Assembly (NCBI GenBank): GCA_020697255.1
Contig: JAJFBE010000002.1
Location: forward strand, 310,001 to 374,000
Length of the DNA stretch: 64,000 nt
Origin: Burkholderiales bacterium
GTDB taxonomy: Bacteria; Pseudomonadota; Gammaproteobacteria; Burkholderiales; UBA11063
Reading direction: 5' to 3'
The position numbers were made by a program, and so were the translations under genes. The notes beneath the pieces are model-generated. The model was given only the letters and a program-made list of their open reading frames with translations. It searched no databases and was not told the DNA's origin. Positions 1 through 8,832 of the stretch are shown here, piece after piece (position 1 is the first letter of the stretch; each line of letters starts with the position of its first letter).

Positions 1-28
1 TTTTTGCTGCAAACTATCAATCAGCAAG

Positions 29-496
29 TTATTTACCAAGATATTGTTCCAGCTCAGTTAGCGCGCTACGATAAACTTCTTGCTTAAAGCTTACCACTTC
101 ATCCATGGGCAGCCAATAATCAACCCAACGCCAGGCATCAAACTCCTGATCTTTATGAAAACGCAAATTGATATGATGTGCCTGACTAATCAAACGCAAT
201 AAAAACCAGATTTGCTTTTGCCCCCGATAGCTATTATTTGTTCGGCTAAAGCTTCCCGGCACATCATAATGTAACCAGTTTGTAGTACGCCCAAGTATGG
301 ATACATGTTCTTTGAATAATCCTAGTTCTTCATTTAATTCACGAAACATTGCATCCTCTATTTCCTCACCCGGAAGAATCCCACCTTGTGGGAATTGCCA
401 TGAAGTTTCGTGGATTCTGCGACCCCAAAATACCTGGTTATCTTTATTAAGAAGAACTATTCCTACGTTGGGACGATATCCATCTTTATCAACCAT
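29..496 (-). CDS. rppH: RNA pyrophosphohydrolase (Nudix), RppH
   Basis: Predicted cytoplasmic Nudix hydrolase that removes pyrophosphate from 5'-triphosphate mRNA ends and so starts mRNA decay. A complete Nudix box lies at residues 38-59, beginning GGILPGEE and ending with the REL..EELG helix that holds the metal-binding glutamates. The N-terminal GYRPNVGIVL and WQFPQGG segments are typical of RppH rather than of other Nudix enzymes. At 155 residues it is a little shorter than the E. coli protein (176), by lack of a C-terminal tail. It is divergent from glyS across a 142-bp gap. The stop lies 28 bases inside the left edge, so the gene is complete. Confidence 0.9.
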   Translation of the reverse strand: MVDKDGYRPNVGIVLLNKDNQVFWGRRIHETSWQFPQGGILPGEEIEDAMFRELNEELGLFKEHVSILGRTTNWLHYDVPGSFSRTNNSYRGQKQIWFLLRLISQAHHINLRFHKDQEFDAWRWVDYWLPMDEVVSFKQEVYRSALTELEQYLGK

Positions 497-604
497 ATCT
501 GCCCTTTTTATCTTGTGATTCTTAAATTATATACCCCGGATTTTACCATAACCGACCAGATCGCACCCTTAATATTTTCAATTCAACCCCAATCCCAAAC
601 GTGG

Positions 605-610
605 TACAAT
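605..610 (+). promoter_or_regulatory. Candidate -10 box upstream of glyS
   Basis: TACAAT at this position would start transcription near 617, giving a leader of about 22 nt that contains the AGAAGG ribosome site at 624-629. The -35 match 17 bp upstream (TTCAAC) is poor. This is inference from sequence only. Confidence 0.35.
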
Positions 611-638
611 TATGCTCCTATACAGAAGGTAAAGGCAT

Positions 639-2708
639 ATGAACAAACGCGCAAATTTATTGGTAGAATTTCTAACAGAAGAATTACCGCCAATCAACTT
701 GGAACAAAATATTGGAATTAATTTTAGTAATAATTTAGCCGATTTACTAAAAAATTTCATTTCCCCGCAAACGAATATCAAGCCATTTGTAAGCCCACGG
801 CGTTTTGGTTGCATTATTCATGATGTATTAGAATCTGAAGAAAATACACAAAGCATTCGGCGCGGACCGGCAATAAATAATGCACTAAAAAATGAGACAC
901 CAACTCCGGCACTTTTGGGTTTTGCTAAATCTTGTAACTTGAACTGGCGTGAACTTGAGCAAAATAGCGATGGATATTTTTATGCCAAAATTGATATTAA
1001 AGGCCGTAAACTTGAGCATGTGCTTGAAGAAGCAATTATCACCTCACTCAAGAAATTACCTATAGCTAAAAACATGCGCTGGGGCGATAATGAATACTCT
1101 TTTGTCCGCCCAATGCATAATTTGCTAATTTTACACGGTGATAAAGTGATTAGTTCAAATAATACGATAATGGGGTTGAGCGCAAATAATTATACATTTG
1201 GCCATCGGGTAATGAGCCATGGCCCGATTGAAATTAAACATGCAGATGATTATTTGCAAGATATAACCCATAAAGGTATGGTTATTGCCGGTTTTAGAGA
1301 ACGTTTGGAAAACATCCAGAAGCAATTAAACTCCCAGGCAAAAACTTTAAACTTAACCATAAATGATATGCCCGGTCTTTTGGAGGAAGTAGCAGCACTG
1401 GTTGAGTATCCGGTGGTATTACATGGAGAATTTGACCCTCTATTTTTGGCTGTACCTCAGGAATGCCTAATATTATCGATGGCTAAAAACCAGAAATATT
1501 TTGCCCTTTTAGACCTGGATAAAAAACTTAGCAACAAGTTTTTATTTGTTGCCAATATAAAATCTCCTAACCCCGAGGTGATTATAAAAGGTAATGAGAA
1601 AGTATTGGGCGCTAGATTACAGGATGCAAAATTCTTTTTTGATGTAGATAAAAAATATCCATTAGGTAAGTTTGTAGACAAACTAAGCACAGTGGTATAC
1701 CATAACAAACTTGGATCACAACTAGATAGGATAGTACGTCTACAGAATATTGCCAGCATGATTGCTGAAGTATTTAATGTAAACCCGGATATTGCCAGAA
1801 GTACAGCCTATTTGCTCAAAGCCGATTTGTCATCAGAAATGGTTGGTGAATTCCCTGAATTACAAGGTGTAATGGGTAAATACTATGCTAAATTTCATGG
1901 CGAATCTGATGAGGTTGCCAATGCAATTGAAAAACATTACTATCCACGCTTTAGTGGTGATAGTTTACCTAATGACAATCTATCAGTAGTTATGTCACTG
2001 GCCGATAAACTGGAAACCTTAGTTGGCATCTGGGGAATTGGCTTACAACCAAGCGGGGATAAAGATCCGTTTGCACTACGTAGAGCGGCTCTAGGTATAA
2101 TCAGGATTTTACTTAAACATGATTTGGATATTTTACAATTACTAAAAATCAGCTACAGTGCATTTTCAGATAAATATCAGCTAGATTCAAATACTGTAGA
2201 TGAAACTTATCAATTTATACTAAGTCGCCTGGAAAATTACCTAAGTGCTGATTATTCACTAAATTGCATACGTAGCATTCTCAAGACCAAGCCCAGCCGA
2301 TTTACTCAAATACCCGGGTTACTTAGTACACTAGATAATTTTGCTCGTAAAAACCTGGAAATACTGCAAGCCAATAAACGCATAGAAAACATTTTAAGTA
2401 AAAATGGCTATTTGTCTAAAGAAAACTATCAGCCGGAATTTAGCATAAACCTATTATCCGATGATGCCGAAAAAGTATTATATAAACATCTGGAAAACTC
2501 TGGCAGCGAAGTAGATTCCTTAATTACCCAGCAGAATTGGGAAGAATACTTTAAAAATTTAGGTAACTTAACTCCGGCAATAACCGGTTTTTTTGACAAT
2601 GTAATGGTAATGACTGACAACTTAGATTTACAAAAAAATCGTATTGCATTATTGTTCAAATTTTATATTTTAGCAAACAAGCTGTGCAAATTATCTGAAT
2701 TGGACTAA
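639..2708 (+). CDS. glyS: Glycyl-tRNA synthetase beta subunit
   Basis: Beta chain of the heterotetrameric glycyl-tRNA synthetase, which charges tRNA-Gly together with the alpha chain. The 689-residue length is normal for GlyS. The N-terminal LLVEFLTEELPP and the internal KNQKYFALLD segment are family landmarks, and the C-terminal third is the helical tRNA-binding part. The ATG at 639 is preceded by AGAAGG at a spacing of 9 nt. The alpha-subunit gene glyQ, usually directly upstream, is absent: the preceding gene is rppH on the other strand, so glyS has its own promoter. gmhB follows after one base, suggesting one transcript through plsC and rsmE. Confidence 0.95.
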   Translation: MNKRANLLVEFLTEELPPINLEQNIGINFSNNLADLLKNFISPQTNIKPFVSPRRFGCIIHDVLESEENTQSIRRGPAINNALKNETPTPALLGFAKSCNLNWRELEQNSDGYFYAKIDIKGRKLEHVLEEAIITSLKKLPIAKNMRWGDNEYSFVRPMHNLLILHGDKVISSNNTIMGLSANNYTFGHRVMSHGPIEIKHADDYLQDITHKGMVIAGFRERLENIQKQLNSQAKTLNLTINDMPGLLEEVAALVEYPVVLHGEFDPLFLAVPQECLILSMAKNQKYFALLDLDKKLSNKFLFVANIKSPNPEVIIKGNEKVLGARLQDAKFFFDVDKKYPLGKFVDKLSTVVYHNKLGSQLDRIVRLQNIASMIAEVFNVNPDIARSTAYLLKADLSSEMVGEFPELQGVMGKYYAKFHGESDEVANAIEKHYYPRFSGDSLPNDNLSVVMSLADKLETLVGIWGIGLQPSGDKDPFALRRAALGIIRILLKHDLDILQLLKISYSAFSDKYQLDSNTVDETYQFILSRLENYLSADYSLNCIRSILKTKPSRFTQIPGLLSTLDNFARKNLEILQANKRIENILSKNGYLSKENYQPEFSINLLSDDAEKVLYKHLENSGSEVDSLITQQNWEEYFKNLGNLTPAITGFFDNVMVMTDNLDLQKNRIALLFKFYILANKLCKLSELD

Positions 2709-2709
2709 C

Positions 2710-3270
2710 ATGAAGCTGATTATCTTAGATCGAGACGGTGTAATAAACCACGATAGTCGCAAATATATAAAATCTGCTGATGAGTGGCTAATTATCCCCG
2801 GTAGCGCAAAGGCAATAGCAAATCTTACTCAAATAGGCTATACCGTAGTTGTTTGCTCCAATCAATCCGGAATCGGGCATGGGTTGTACGGCATGAAAGA
2901 ACTAAATGAAATGCATGAAAAAATGCATAAATTGGTTAACAATGCCGGTGGGGTTATCGCCGCTATATTTATCTGTCCGCACATTCCTGAAGATAATTGC
3001 GAATGCCGCAAACCAAAACCCGGAATGATTTATGAGATTAGGGATAGGTTTAATCTTGATGATATGTCTAATATAATGTTTGTCGGGGATAGCGAACGGG
3101 ACCTACTGGCAATTAAAGCTGCCGGTGGTATTCCGGTTTTGGTAAAAACCGGGAATGGTAAAAAGAGCCTGAATAAAATCACCATACCCCCGGGTACATT
3201 GGTATTTGATAATCTGCTATCTGTTAGCGAATATCTAATAACAAAAGAGGAAGAAGAATATGGAAAATAA
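2710..3270 (+). CDS. gmhB: D-glycero-D-manno-heptose 1,7-bisphosphate 7-phosphatase
   Basis: HAD-superfamily phosphatase that removes the 7-phosphate from heptose bisphosphate on the way to ADP-heptose for the LPS inner core. The catalytic motif LDRDGV puts the nucleophile at D7 and the acid/base at D9. SNQSGIG at 50-56 is HAD motif II. Residues C89, H91, C97 and C99 form the zinc site characteristic of GmhB, and MFVGDSERD is the metal-binding motif IV. Length (186) is normal. It lies one base after glyS and overlaps plsC by 11 bases, so translation is probably coupled. Some related HAD enzymes act on histidinol phosphate, but the zinc loop and the plsC neighbour favour GmhB. Confidence 0.92.
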   Translation: MKLIILDRDGVINHDSRKYIKSADEWLIIPGSAKAIANLTQIGYTVVVCSNQSGIGHGLYGMKELNEMHEKMHKLVNNAGGVIAAIFICPHIPEDNCECRKPKPGMIYEIRDRFNLDDMSNIMFVGDSERDLLAIKAAGGIPVLVKTGNGKKSLNKITIPPGTLVFDNLLSVSEYLITKEEEEYGK

Positions 3271-4018
3271 AAACACGGTCATGGTATTTATCCGTTCTAC
3301 AATTTTATGGGCTGTAACTTTAGGCCTTGTTCCTCTATATATGGTAATAGGCTATTTACTCTATATTGTAAATGCACGTACTAGACATAAAATATTAAGC
3401 TCATGGGGTTGTATCTTTGCATTTATGGCTAAGTACGTTTGCGGGGTAAAATATGTGGTCACAGGACAGGAAAATCTTCCTACAGAGCCATCAATTATCG
3501 CCAGTAACCACCAATCTACCTGGGAAACATTTGGTTACGTGCCAATTTTGCCACAACATGTATGGATTCTAAAACGCGAGTTAATCAAATTACCTTTTTT
3601 TGGTTGGACATTACGTACCGCATCCCCTATTGCCATCGACCGATCAAACAGGGTTGGTTCTACTGTACAAATATTGCGTCAGGGTGCGCAACGCCTGGCA
3701 CAGGGTTTTTGGATTTTGGTATTCCCGGAAGGAACCCGCGTTGCACCCGATGCAGTAAAACCTTTCAAGGTTGGAGTTGCACGTATGGCTATCGAGCTTG
3801 ATGTAGCTGTAGTACCGGTTGCCAATAATGCCGGCTATTGTATGCCGCGCTCCAGCTACATGATACACCCAGGTACTGTGAATGTTGTTATTGATAAACC
3901 AATTTGGCCAAACCCAGGGGAAACAGCCGAAGAGCTAATAAAGCGAATTGAACAGGTTGTACGCCAAAATTTAGCTAAAATAAGTCGGCCCCTAGCCAGT
4001 GTGGAACAAAGTGCGTGA
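3260..4018 (+). CDS. plsC: 1-acyl-sn-glycerol-3-phosphate acyltransferase
   Basis: Membrane-bound acyltransferase that converts lysophosphatidate to phosphatidate in phospholipid synthesis. A hydrophobic segment at about residues 9-36 would anchor it in the inner membrane. The first acyltransferase motif is NHQSTWE at 83-89, an H-x4-E variant of the usual H-x4-D, which I recall from betaproteobacterial members. FPEGTR at 155-160 is the substrate-binding motif. The 252-residue length is normal. It overlaps gmhB by 11 bases and rsmE through a GTGA junction, placing it inside the glyS operon. The family is certain; lysophosphatidate as the substrate is inferred. Confidence 0.9.
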   Translation: MENKNTVMVFIRSTILWAVTLGLVPLYMVIGYLLYIVNARTRHKILSSWGCIFAFMAKYVCGVKYVVTGQENLPTEPSIIASNHQSTWETFGYVPILPQHVWILKRELIKLPFFGWTLRTASPIAIDRSNRVGSTVQILRQGAQRLAQGFWILVFPEGTRVAPDAVKPFKVGVARMAIELDVAVVPVANNAGYCMPRSSYMIHPGTVNVVIDKPIWPNPGETAEELIKRIEQVVRQNLAKISRPLASVEQSA

Positions 4019-4770
4019 AACGTTTTTATCTAAATATTGACTTTAGTCTCGGCCAAATCATTAATTTTTCAAATGAGATTGTACGACATATGCATGTTGT
4101 TCGGGTTAAGATTGGCGAATTAATCGAAATTTTTGATGGCAACAATAACTCGTGCCAAGGTGAAGTCCTAAGTCTTGACAGACGAAATGCGACACTTAAA
4201 ATTATCCAAAAAAATCTCCCCTCACCCCTACCATTCGCCCAAATTAGCTTGGCAATTGGGTTAATTGCCAATGACAAAATGGACTTGATTATCCAAAAAG
4301 CGGTAGAGCTTGGAGTAAATAATATCATTCCCCTACACAGCGAGTATTCAGGTCGTCTTACCCATGACAGAAGCGCTAATAAATTAGCTCATTGGCAAAA
4401 TATTATTATCAGTAGTTGTTGCCAATGCGGGCAAAATCTACTCCCAACTATTGCCCTACCTATATCAATTGATTCACTATATAAAAAAACAGAATATGAT
4501 ATAAAAGTTATTATGAATGTACCTAAGCCGGATTCCCGCTTACTACAGTCGTGTGTACGCGGAAATGAGAATTGGCTCTGGAATGATGGAAGGTCGGTAA
4601 TTTTGCTAGTTGGACCGGAAGGCGGTTTTAGTGAAGTTGAAACAAAACAAGCAACCTTGCATGGGTATCAGTCATTACAGCTAGGTAACTTAATTATGCG
4701 CGCAGAAACAGCCGCAATTAGTGGCATAAGTATACTTAATTTATATTTAAAAAAATGGATAGTACTATGA
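4015..4770 (+). CDS. rsmE: 16S rRNA (uracil1498-N3)-methyltransferase RsmE
   Basis: SPOUT-fold methyltransferase that methylates U1498 of 16S rRNA with S-adenosylmethionine. GPEGGF at 200-205 and LGNLIMRAETAA at 223-234 form the knotted SAM-binding site; the N-terminal part is the PUA-like RNA-binding domain. Length (251) matches the family. The start is GTG at 4015, sharing GTGA with the plsC stop, which indicates coupled translation. The stop shares ATGA with the likely start of the next gene. Confidence 0.93.
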   Translation: MKRFYLNIDFSLGQIINFSNEIVRHMHVVRVKIGELIEIFDGNNNSCQGEVLSLDRRNATLKIIQKNLPSPLPFAQISLAIGLIANDKMDLIIQKAVELGVNNIIPLHSEYSGRLTHDRSANKLAHWQNIIISSCCQCGQNLLPTIALPISIDSLYKKTEYDIKVIMNVPKPDSRLLQSCVRGNENWLWNDGRSVILLVGPEGGFSEVETKQATLHGYQSLQLGNLIMRAETAAISGISILNLYLKKWIVL

Positions 4771-6485
4771 ATCATAAACACCAGCAATCAACTTTTAACC
4801 GTAACCCGATTATCTGGGCAAAGGATGCCTGGTTTTTGGCTAAGCCATACTGGAAGAGCCCCGATAGACCTAAAGCAATGGGCTTGCTTAGCATAGTCAT
4901 TACTTTGAACCTGCTTATGGTAGCCATGAGTGTAGCAATAAACAAATGGTACAGTAAGTTTTATGATGCGCTACAAAATCTTGACAAACAGGCTTTCTAT
5001 AAATTGCTACTTATTTTTTGTATCCTTGCTTTTACCAATATACTCATTTCTGTGCTTGCCTACTATTTTAGAAAAATCCTGGAAATTCGTTGGAGACGTT
5101 GGCTAACTGCCTATTATCTGGATAAGTGGTTTAATAGTAAAGCATATTATAAAACCAGGTTCCTATCTGTTATAAGTGATAACCCGGATCAACGGATCAG
5201 CGATGATATCAATAGTTTTATTGTACTAGTTTTGACCCTAACATTAGGTTTAATGAATTCTGTTGTTACTTTAGGATCGTTTGTAGTAATTTTGTGGACT
5301 ATTGTCGGACCATTAAAATTTACCCTATGGGGACATCATATTGTAATACATGGCTACATTGTATGGGCTACTTTATTATATGCAATTGCCGGCACCTATA
5401 TCACATTTAAAATTGGTAAACCCCTGATCAAACTGGATTACCAGCAGCAAAAATATGAGGCAGATTTTCGTTTTGGCCTAGTAAGGGTACGTGAGCATAG
5501 TGAAAATATTGCCTTTTATAACGGCGAGCCACAAGAAAAAGCAGAACTTTCTAGCCGCTTTACCAATGTAGTTAATAATTTCGTGTCGATAATTTATCGG
5601 CAATTGAAAATTGATATCTTTGGGGTAGGTTACGCTCAAATAGCCATCCTTGTACCATTTTTGGTTGCAGCTCCACGCTATTTTGCCAAAATAATAAAAC
5701 TTGGCGATGTAATGCAAATTTCCAATGCCTTTGGACATGTACAAGGTGCACTATCCTATTTTATTGAGGCATATAGCTCTCTATCCGGATGGAGGGCAGT
5801 AATGGACCGGCTATATGGTTTCCTGATGTCTATAGAAGATGCGGACAAACTAGATGGTTTACAAATAAAAACGGACAATAATTATCTACATTTAAATCAG
5901 GTTGCAATTAACTTACCTAATGGTAATTGCTTAGCTAAAAATATCGGATTTAAACTAAATAGTGGTGATAGTATACTCATAAAGGGTAAATCCGGCAGCG
6001 GTAAAACCACATTGCTTAGAACTATTGCCGGTCTGTGGAATTTTGCTCAGGGTGATATTTATCAAAAAGATAACTTAAGCTCAATATTTATTACGCAAAA
6101 GCCATATTTACCAATTAGTACATTAAGAAGTGCAATCTGCTATCCATTAATTGACAATTTACCAGATGATGCTAAAATAAAAGAGATATTAGCTAAATGT
6201 TCTCTGTCCAACTTGGATAGTTGGTTGGATAATTCTGCTGACTGGGGAAACATCTTATCAATTGGAGAACAACAAAGAGTTGCATTTTGCCGAATTTTAA
6301 TTAATAAACCTGATATAATTTATCTCGATGAAGCCACATCTGCACTTGATGAAGAAACAGAAGAGCTCATGTATAACCTGATAAAATCTGAGTTACCTAA
6401 TAGTGTAATTGTAAGTGTTGGACATAGGAGCACTATTGCCAAGTGGCATACTCAGGTACTAAATTTTAATGAATTAGCCGCATAA
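4767..6485 (+). CDS. SbmA/BacA-like ABC transporter, fused permease and ATPase (YddA type)
   Basis: Half-size ABC exporter or importer with an N-terminal membrane domain of the SbmA/BacA/PMP70 type and a C-terminal ATPase; it should work as a homodimer in the inner membrane. Hydrophobic helices occur around residues 40-65, 80-102, 150-180 and 190-215. Walker A GKSGSGKTT is at 407-415, the signature LSIGEQQR at 497-504 and Walker B IIYLDE at 517-522. I chose the ATG at 4767, which overlaps the rsmE stop as ATGA, over an in-frame ATG at 4755. The family includes YddA and vitamin or peptide transporters; the substrate cannot be told from sequence. It is the fifth gene of the glyS transcription unit. 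Confidence 0.85.
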   Translation: MNHKHQQSTFNRNPIIWAKDAWFLAKPYWKSPDRPKAMGLLSIVITLNLLMVAMSVAINKWYSKFYDALQNLDKQAFYKLLLIFCILAFTNILISVLAYYFRKILEIRWRRWLTAYYLDKWFNSKAYYKTRFLSVISDNPDQRISDDINSFIVLVLTLTLGLMNSVVTLGSFVVILWTIVGPLKFTLWGHHIVIHGYIVWATLLYAIAGTYITFKIGKPLIKLDYQQQKYEADFRFGLVRVREHSENIAFYNGEPQEKAELSSRFTNVVNNFVSIIYRQLKIDIFGVGYAQIAILVPFLVAAPRYFAKIIKLGDVMQISNAFGHVQGALSYFIEAYSSLSGWRAVMDRLYGFLMSIEDADKLDGLQIKTDNNYLHLNQVAINLPNGNCLAKNIGFKLNSGDSILIKGKSGSGKTTLLRTIAGLWNFAQGDIYQKDNLSSIFITQKPYLPISTLRSAICYPLIDNLPDDAKIKEILAKCSLSNLDSWLDNSADWGNILSIGEQQRVAFCRILINKPDIIYLDEATSALDEETEELMYNLIKSELPNSVIVSVGHRSTIAKWHTQVLNFNELAA

Positions 6486-6511
6486 TTAAAGTATAGGTGC
6501 AATAGTAATAA

Positions 6512-7510
6512 ATGGATAAAATTTTAAGTTTCATGCACGAAGATTTAATTAAACTAGATGAAGTAATTAGGCAGGACCTTAACTCTAATATACCTCTAAT
6601 CAGACAAATCAGTGAATACATTATAGCTGGTGGCGGTAAACGTATCAGGCCGCTCATTTGCTTATTATGTGGTCGAATTGCTGGTCTTGTTGACGGTGCT
6701 GCAGCAGTACAAACCGATCAAACGCACGCGAGTGGGAACTTACTCCATAAAATGGCAGCTATGGTTGAATATATTCATACGGCAACACTACTTCATGATG
6801 ATGTGGTTGATGAATCAAATCTCAGGCGGGGCCGTAAAACTGCTAATGCAGTTTTTGGGAATGCTGCAAGTGTCTTAGTAGGTGATTTTATTTATACCCG
6901 AGCATTTCAAATGATGGTTGAGGCCGATAGTTTGCGTCTACTCAAAGTTATGGCCGATAGCACCAATAAAATATCTGAAGGTGAAGTATTACAATTACTG
7001 AATATTGGTAGGCTCGATCTAACTGAAGCGGAATATTTTGAAGTTATAAAACACAAAACGGCGACGTTGTTTGAAGCAAGTGCCCGTGTCGCTGCAATTG
7101 TTGCAAACAGCTCAGAAGATGTAGAAAACTGTTTAAGTAATTACGCAATAAATTTAGGTAATGCATTTCAGGTTGTTGATGATATTTTGGACTATAGCGG
7201 CAATACAGAAGTTATGGGTAAAAACATCGGAGATGATTTACGTGATGGTAAGATCACCCTGCCACTAATTTATTTATTGGAACAAAACCAAAATATAGAG
7301 CAGATAAAAGACGCTATAGAAAAACCAAATAAAACTAATGTTAAAAATTTAATAAAGCTAATTAATAATTCTGATGCTATTTCTTATTGTAAAAAAATTG
7401 CTGAATACTTTGTTTTAAAAGCAAAGGAAGCCTTAAATAGCTTCCCCGATTCTGAGTATAAAATAGCAATGTTAGAACTGGCACAAGTATCAATTAGCCG
7501 CCTTAGATAA
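6512..7510 (+). CDS. ispB: Octaprenyl diphosphate synthase (long-chain polyprenyl synthase)
   Basis: Trans-prenyltransferase that elongates farnesyl diphosphate with isopentenyl diphosphate to make the ubiquinone side chain. The first aspartate-rich motif DDVVD is at 96-100 and the second, DDILD, at 223-227. GGKRIRP near 41-47 binds IPP. Length is 332. Compared with E. coli IspB there seems to be a short insertion (about residues 58-80, LVDGAAAVQTDQ onward) before the first motif. It is separate from ispA at 15.2-16.0 kb, which lacks that insertion and belongs to the short-chain type. Chain length is inferred. It converges on a minus-strand gene 25 bp away. Confidence 0.9.
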   Translation: MDKILSFMHEDLIKLDEVIRQDLNSNIPLIRQISEYIIAGGGKRIRPLICLLCGRIAGLVDGAAAVQTDQTHASGNLLHKMAAMVEYIHTATLLHDDVVDESNLRRGRKTANAVFGNAASVLVGDFIYTRAFQMMVEADSLRLLKVMADSTNKISEGEVLQLLNIGRLDLTEAEYFEVIKHKTATLFEASARVAAIVANSSEDVENCLSNYAINLGNAFQVVDDILDYSGNTEVMGKNIGDDLRDGKITLPLIYLLEQNQNIEQIKDAIEKPNKTNVKNLIKLINNSDAISYCKKIAEYFVLKAKEALNSFPDSEYKIAMLELAQVSISRLR

Positions 7511-7535
7511 TTTGTCAAATCATCATAGCTTACTA

Positions 7536-8060
7536 CTATTTATCTCCAATAGTTGTATAACCGGATTTAAAGGGTGATTTAGTCAGAACCGTCAACTCTA
7601 CCGTTGCCGGTGGAGTATCAGTTTCTGAGAAACAATTTGATTTGCTGGTATCTACCCTATAATTGCTTGATAAGCTTGGTTCTTTACCTTGCACAGCTTT
7701 ACCATTTACTGCGTCTTGCGTATAAACAGAAATGGCAATGGTATCTCTATTGCGAAAAGACAGGTCATATCTCTTAAATTGCAAAAAACGCAGTTTTTGG
7801 GCATCTGATATATCATTCATATCCATTGTAAAACCTTGCAAATATCCCCCTCCGCGAAGCGTAGCAATTGTATTTGGACCCGACCAGGATCCGGGATACT
7901 CAAGCATCTTAAATTTACCCGCATGAAACTCATACTTAAACCTATATGGATTACCTTCAAGGGTAATCTCACAAGTAACTGTCTCTTTACCCCAGGCTAA
8001 ACCTGCGTATATAAATGATGCCATAAATATACATAGATGAGTTAATTTTATTGATTTCAT
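7536..8060 (-). CDS. Secreted protein of unknown function
   Basis: Unrecognised. A typical signal peptide begins MKSIKLTHLC and ends near LAWGKE, so the mature protein of about 150 residues should be periplasmic or secreted. It contains only two cysteines in the mature part (TCEITLEG and SNCFSE) that could form one disulfide. I set the start at the ATG at 8060, preceded by AAGGAA at good spacing, rather than at an upstream in-frame codon at 8102. It follows pabA by about 55 bp on the same strand but has no evident link to folate synthesis. Composition suggests a beta-rich fold. Confidence 0.65.
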   Translation of the reverse strand: MKSIKLTHLCIFMASFIYAGLAWGKETVTCEITLEGNPYRFKYEFHAGKFKMLEYPGSWSGPNTIATLRGGGYLQGFTMDMNDISDAQKLRFLQFKRYDLSFRNRDTIAISVYTQDAVNGKAVQGKEPSLSSNYRVDTSKSNCFSETDTPPATVELTVLTKSPFKSGYTTIGDK

Positions 8061-8115
8061 TTTTAATTTCCTTAAAAAATACATACATAGGGTAGTTATC
8101 AATTTTTTATAATAG

Positions 8116-8682
8116 CTATATTAATGATAAAAAATTGCGTATAATAGTTATGCCTTCCGCCGTCAGAATGGATTCAGGGTGAAATTGCACACCATATACC
8201 GGATACTGATTATGCTGTAAAGCCATTATTTCACCCTCTGTACTGATAGCAGTGGTAACTAATTGACTATCAGGAGAAATTTGATCTACAATTAATGAAT
8301 GATAACGTCCAACTTGCAGTGGATTTGGCAAATTAGCTAGTATGCCCGTGTTTTCATGTGAAATCCAGGATGACATTCCATGCATCGGGCACTTTGCCTT
8401 GGTGATTTTAGACCCAAAAACCTGGGCAATAGCTTGGTGTCCCAAACATACCCCAAGTATCGGAGTGTTGGTATAAAAATGTTCGACTAATTCTAATGTA
8501 ATTCCGGCAGTATCTGGTGTACAAGGACCAGGTGATAATATAATTTTTTCAGCTTTTAGCTTTTCTATCTGCTTAATGTTGATTTCATCATTTCTAATCA
8601 CAATAGCATTATAGCCGCATAACTTAACATACCTAGCCAAATTATGTACAAAAGAATCGTAATTATCCAGAACTAATATCAT
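8116..8682 (-). CDS. pabA: Aminodeoxychorismate/anthranilate synthase glutamine amidotransferase
   Basis: Class I glutamine amidotransferase that supplies ammonia from glutamine to the chorismate-using partner. The nucleophile is C79 in GVCLGHQ, and the other triad residues are H168 and E170 in QFHPES. Length (188) is that of PabA/TrpG. The partner 1 kb upstream carries the lysine diagnostic of aminodeoxychorismate synthase, so I call it pabA; in many bacteria the same subunit also serves anthranilate synthase. It has its own promoter with an overlapping palindrome (8741-8779), so it is probably not simply co-transcribed with pabB. Confidence 0.88.
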   Translation of the reverse strand: MILVLDNYDSFVHNLARYVKLCGYNAIVIRNDEINIKQIEKLKAEKIILSPGPCTPDTAGITLELVEHFYTNTPILGVCLGHQAIAQVFGSKITKAKCPMHGMSSWISHENTGILANLPNPLQVGRYHSLIVDQISPDSQLVTTAISTEGEIMALQHNQYPVYGVQFHPESILTAEGITIIRNFLSLI

Positions 8683-8740
8683 TTACTAAGCCTTTCTGCC
8701 CTGGTATTTTTTCAAATTGACGGGGTAAATACGTAAAACC

Positions 8741-8779
8741 CCCTAACAGTTTGGCATATTATAGCATAAAGCGTTAGGG
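8741..8779 (-). promoter_or_regulatory. pabA promoter with palindrome centred on the -10 box
   Basis: On the minus strand TGCTATAAT (8766-8758) is a perfect extended -10 element, about 75 bp upstream of pabA. Inverted arms CCCTAAC/GTTAGGG at 8741-8747 and 8773-8779 flank it. The similarity extends inward (CCCTAAC, two bases, TTT on each side). The dyad centre, near 8760, falls on the -10 hexamer at 8758-8763. A repressor bound here would block polymerase. The operator role is inferred. Confidence 0.55.
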
Positions 8780-8832
8780 CGTTTTAATCTTGCCTGTCAA
8801 TAATAAATTTAGAATACACGCTCAATTTCATT

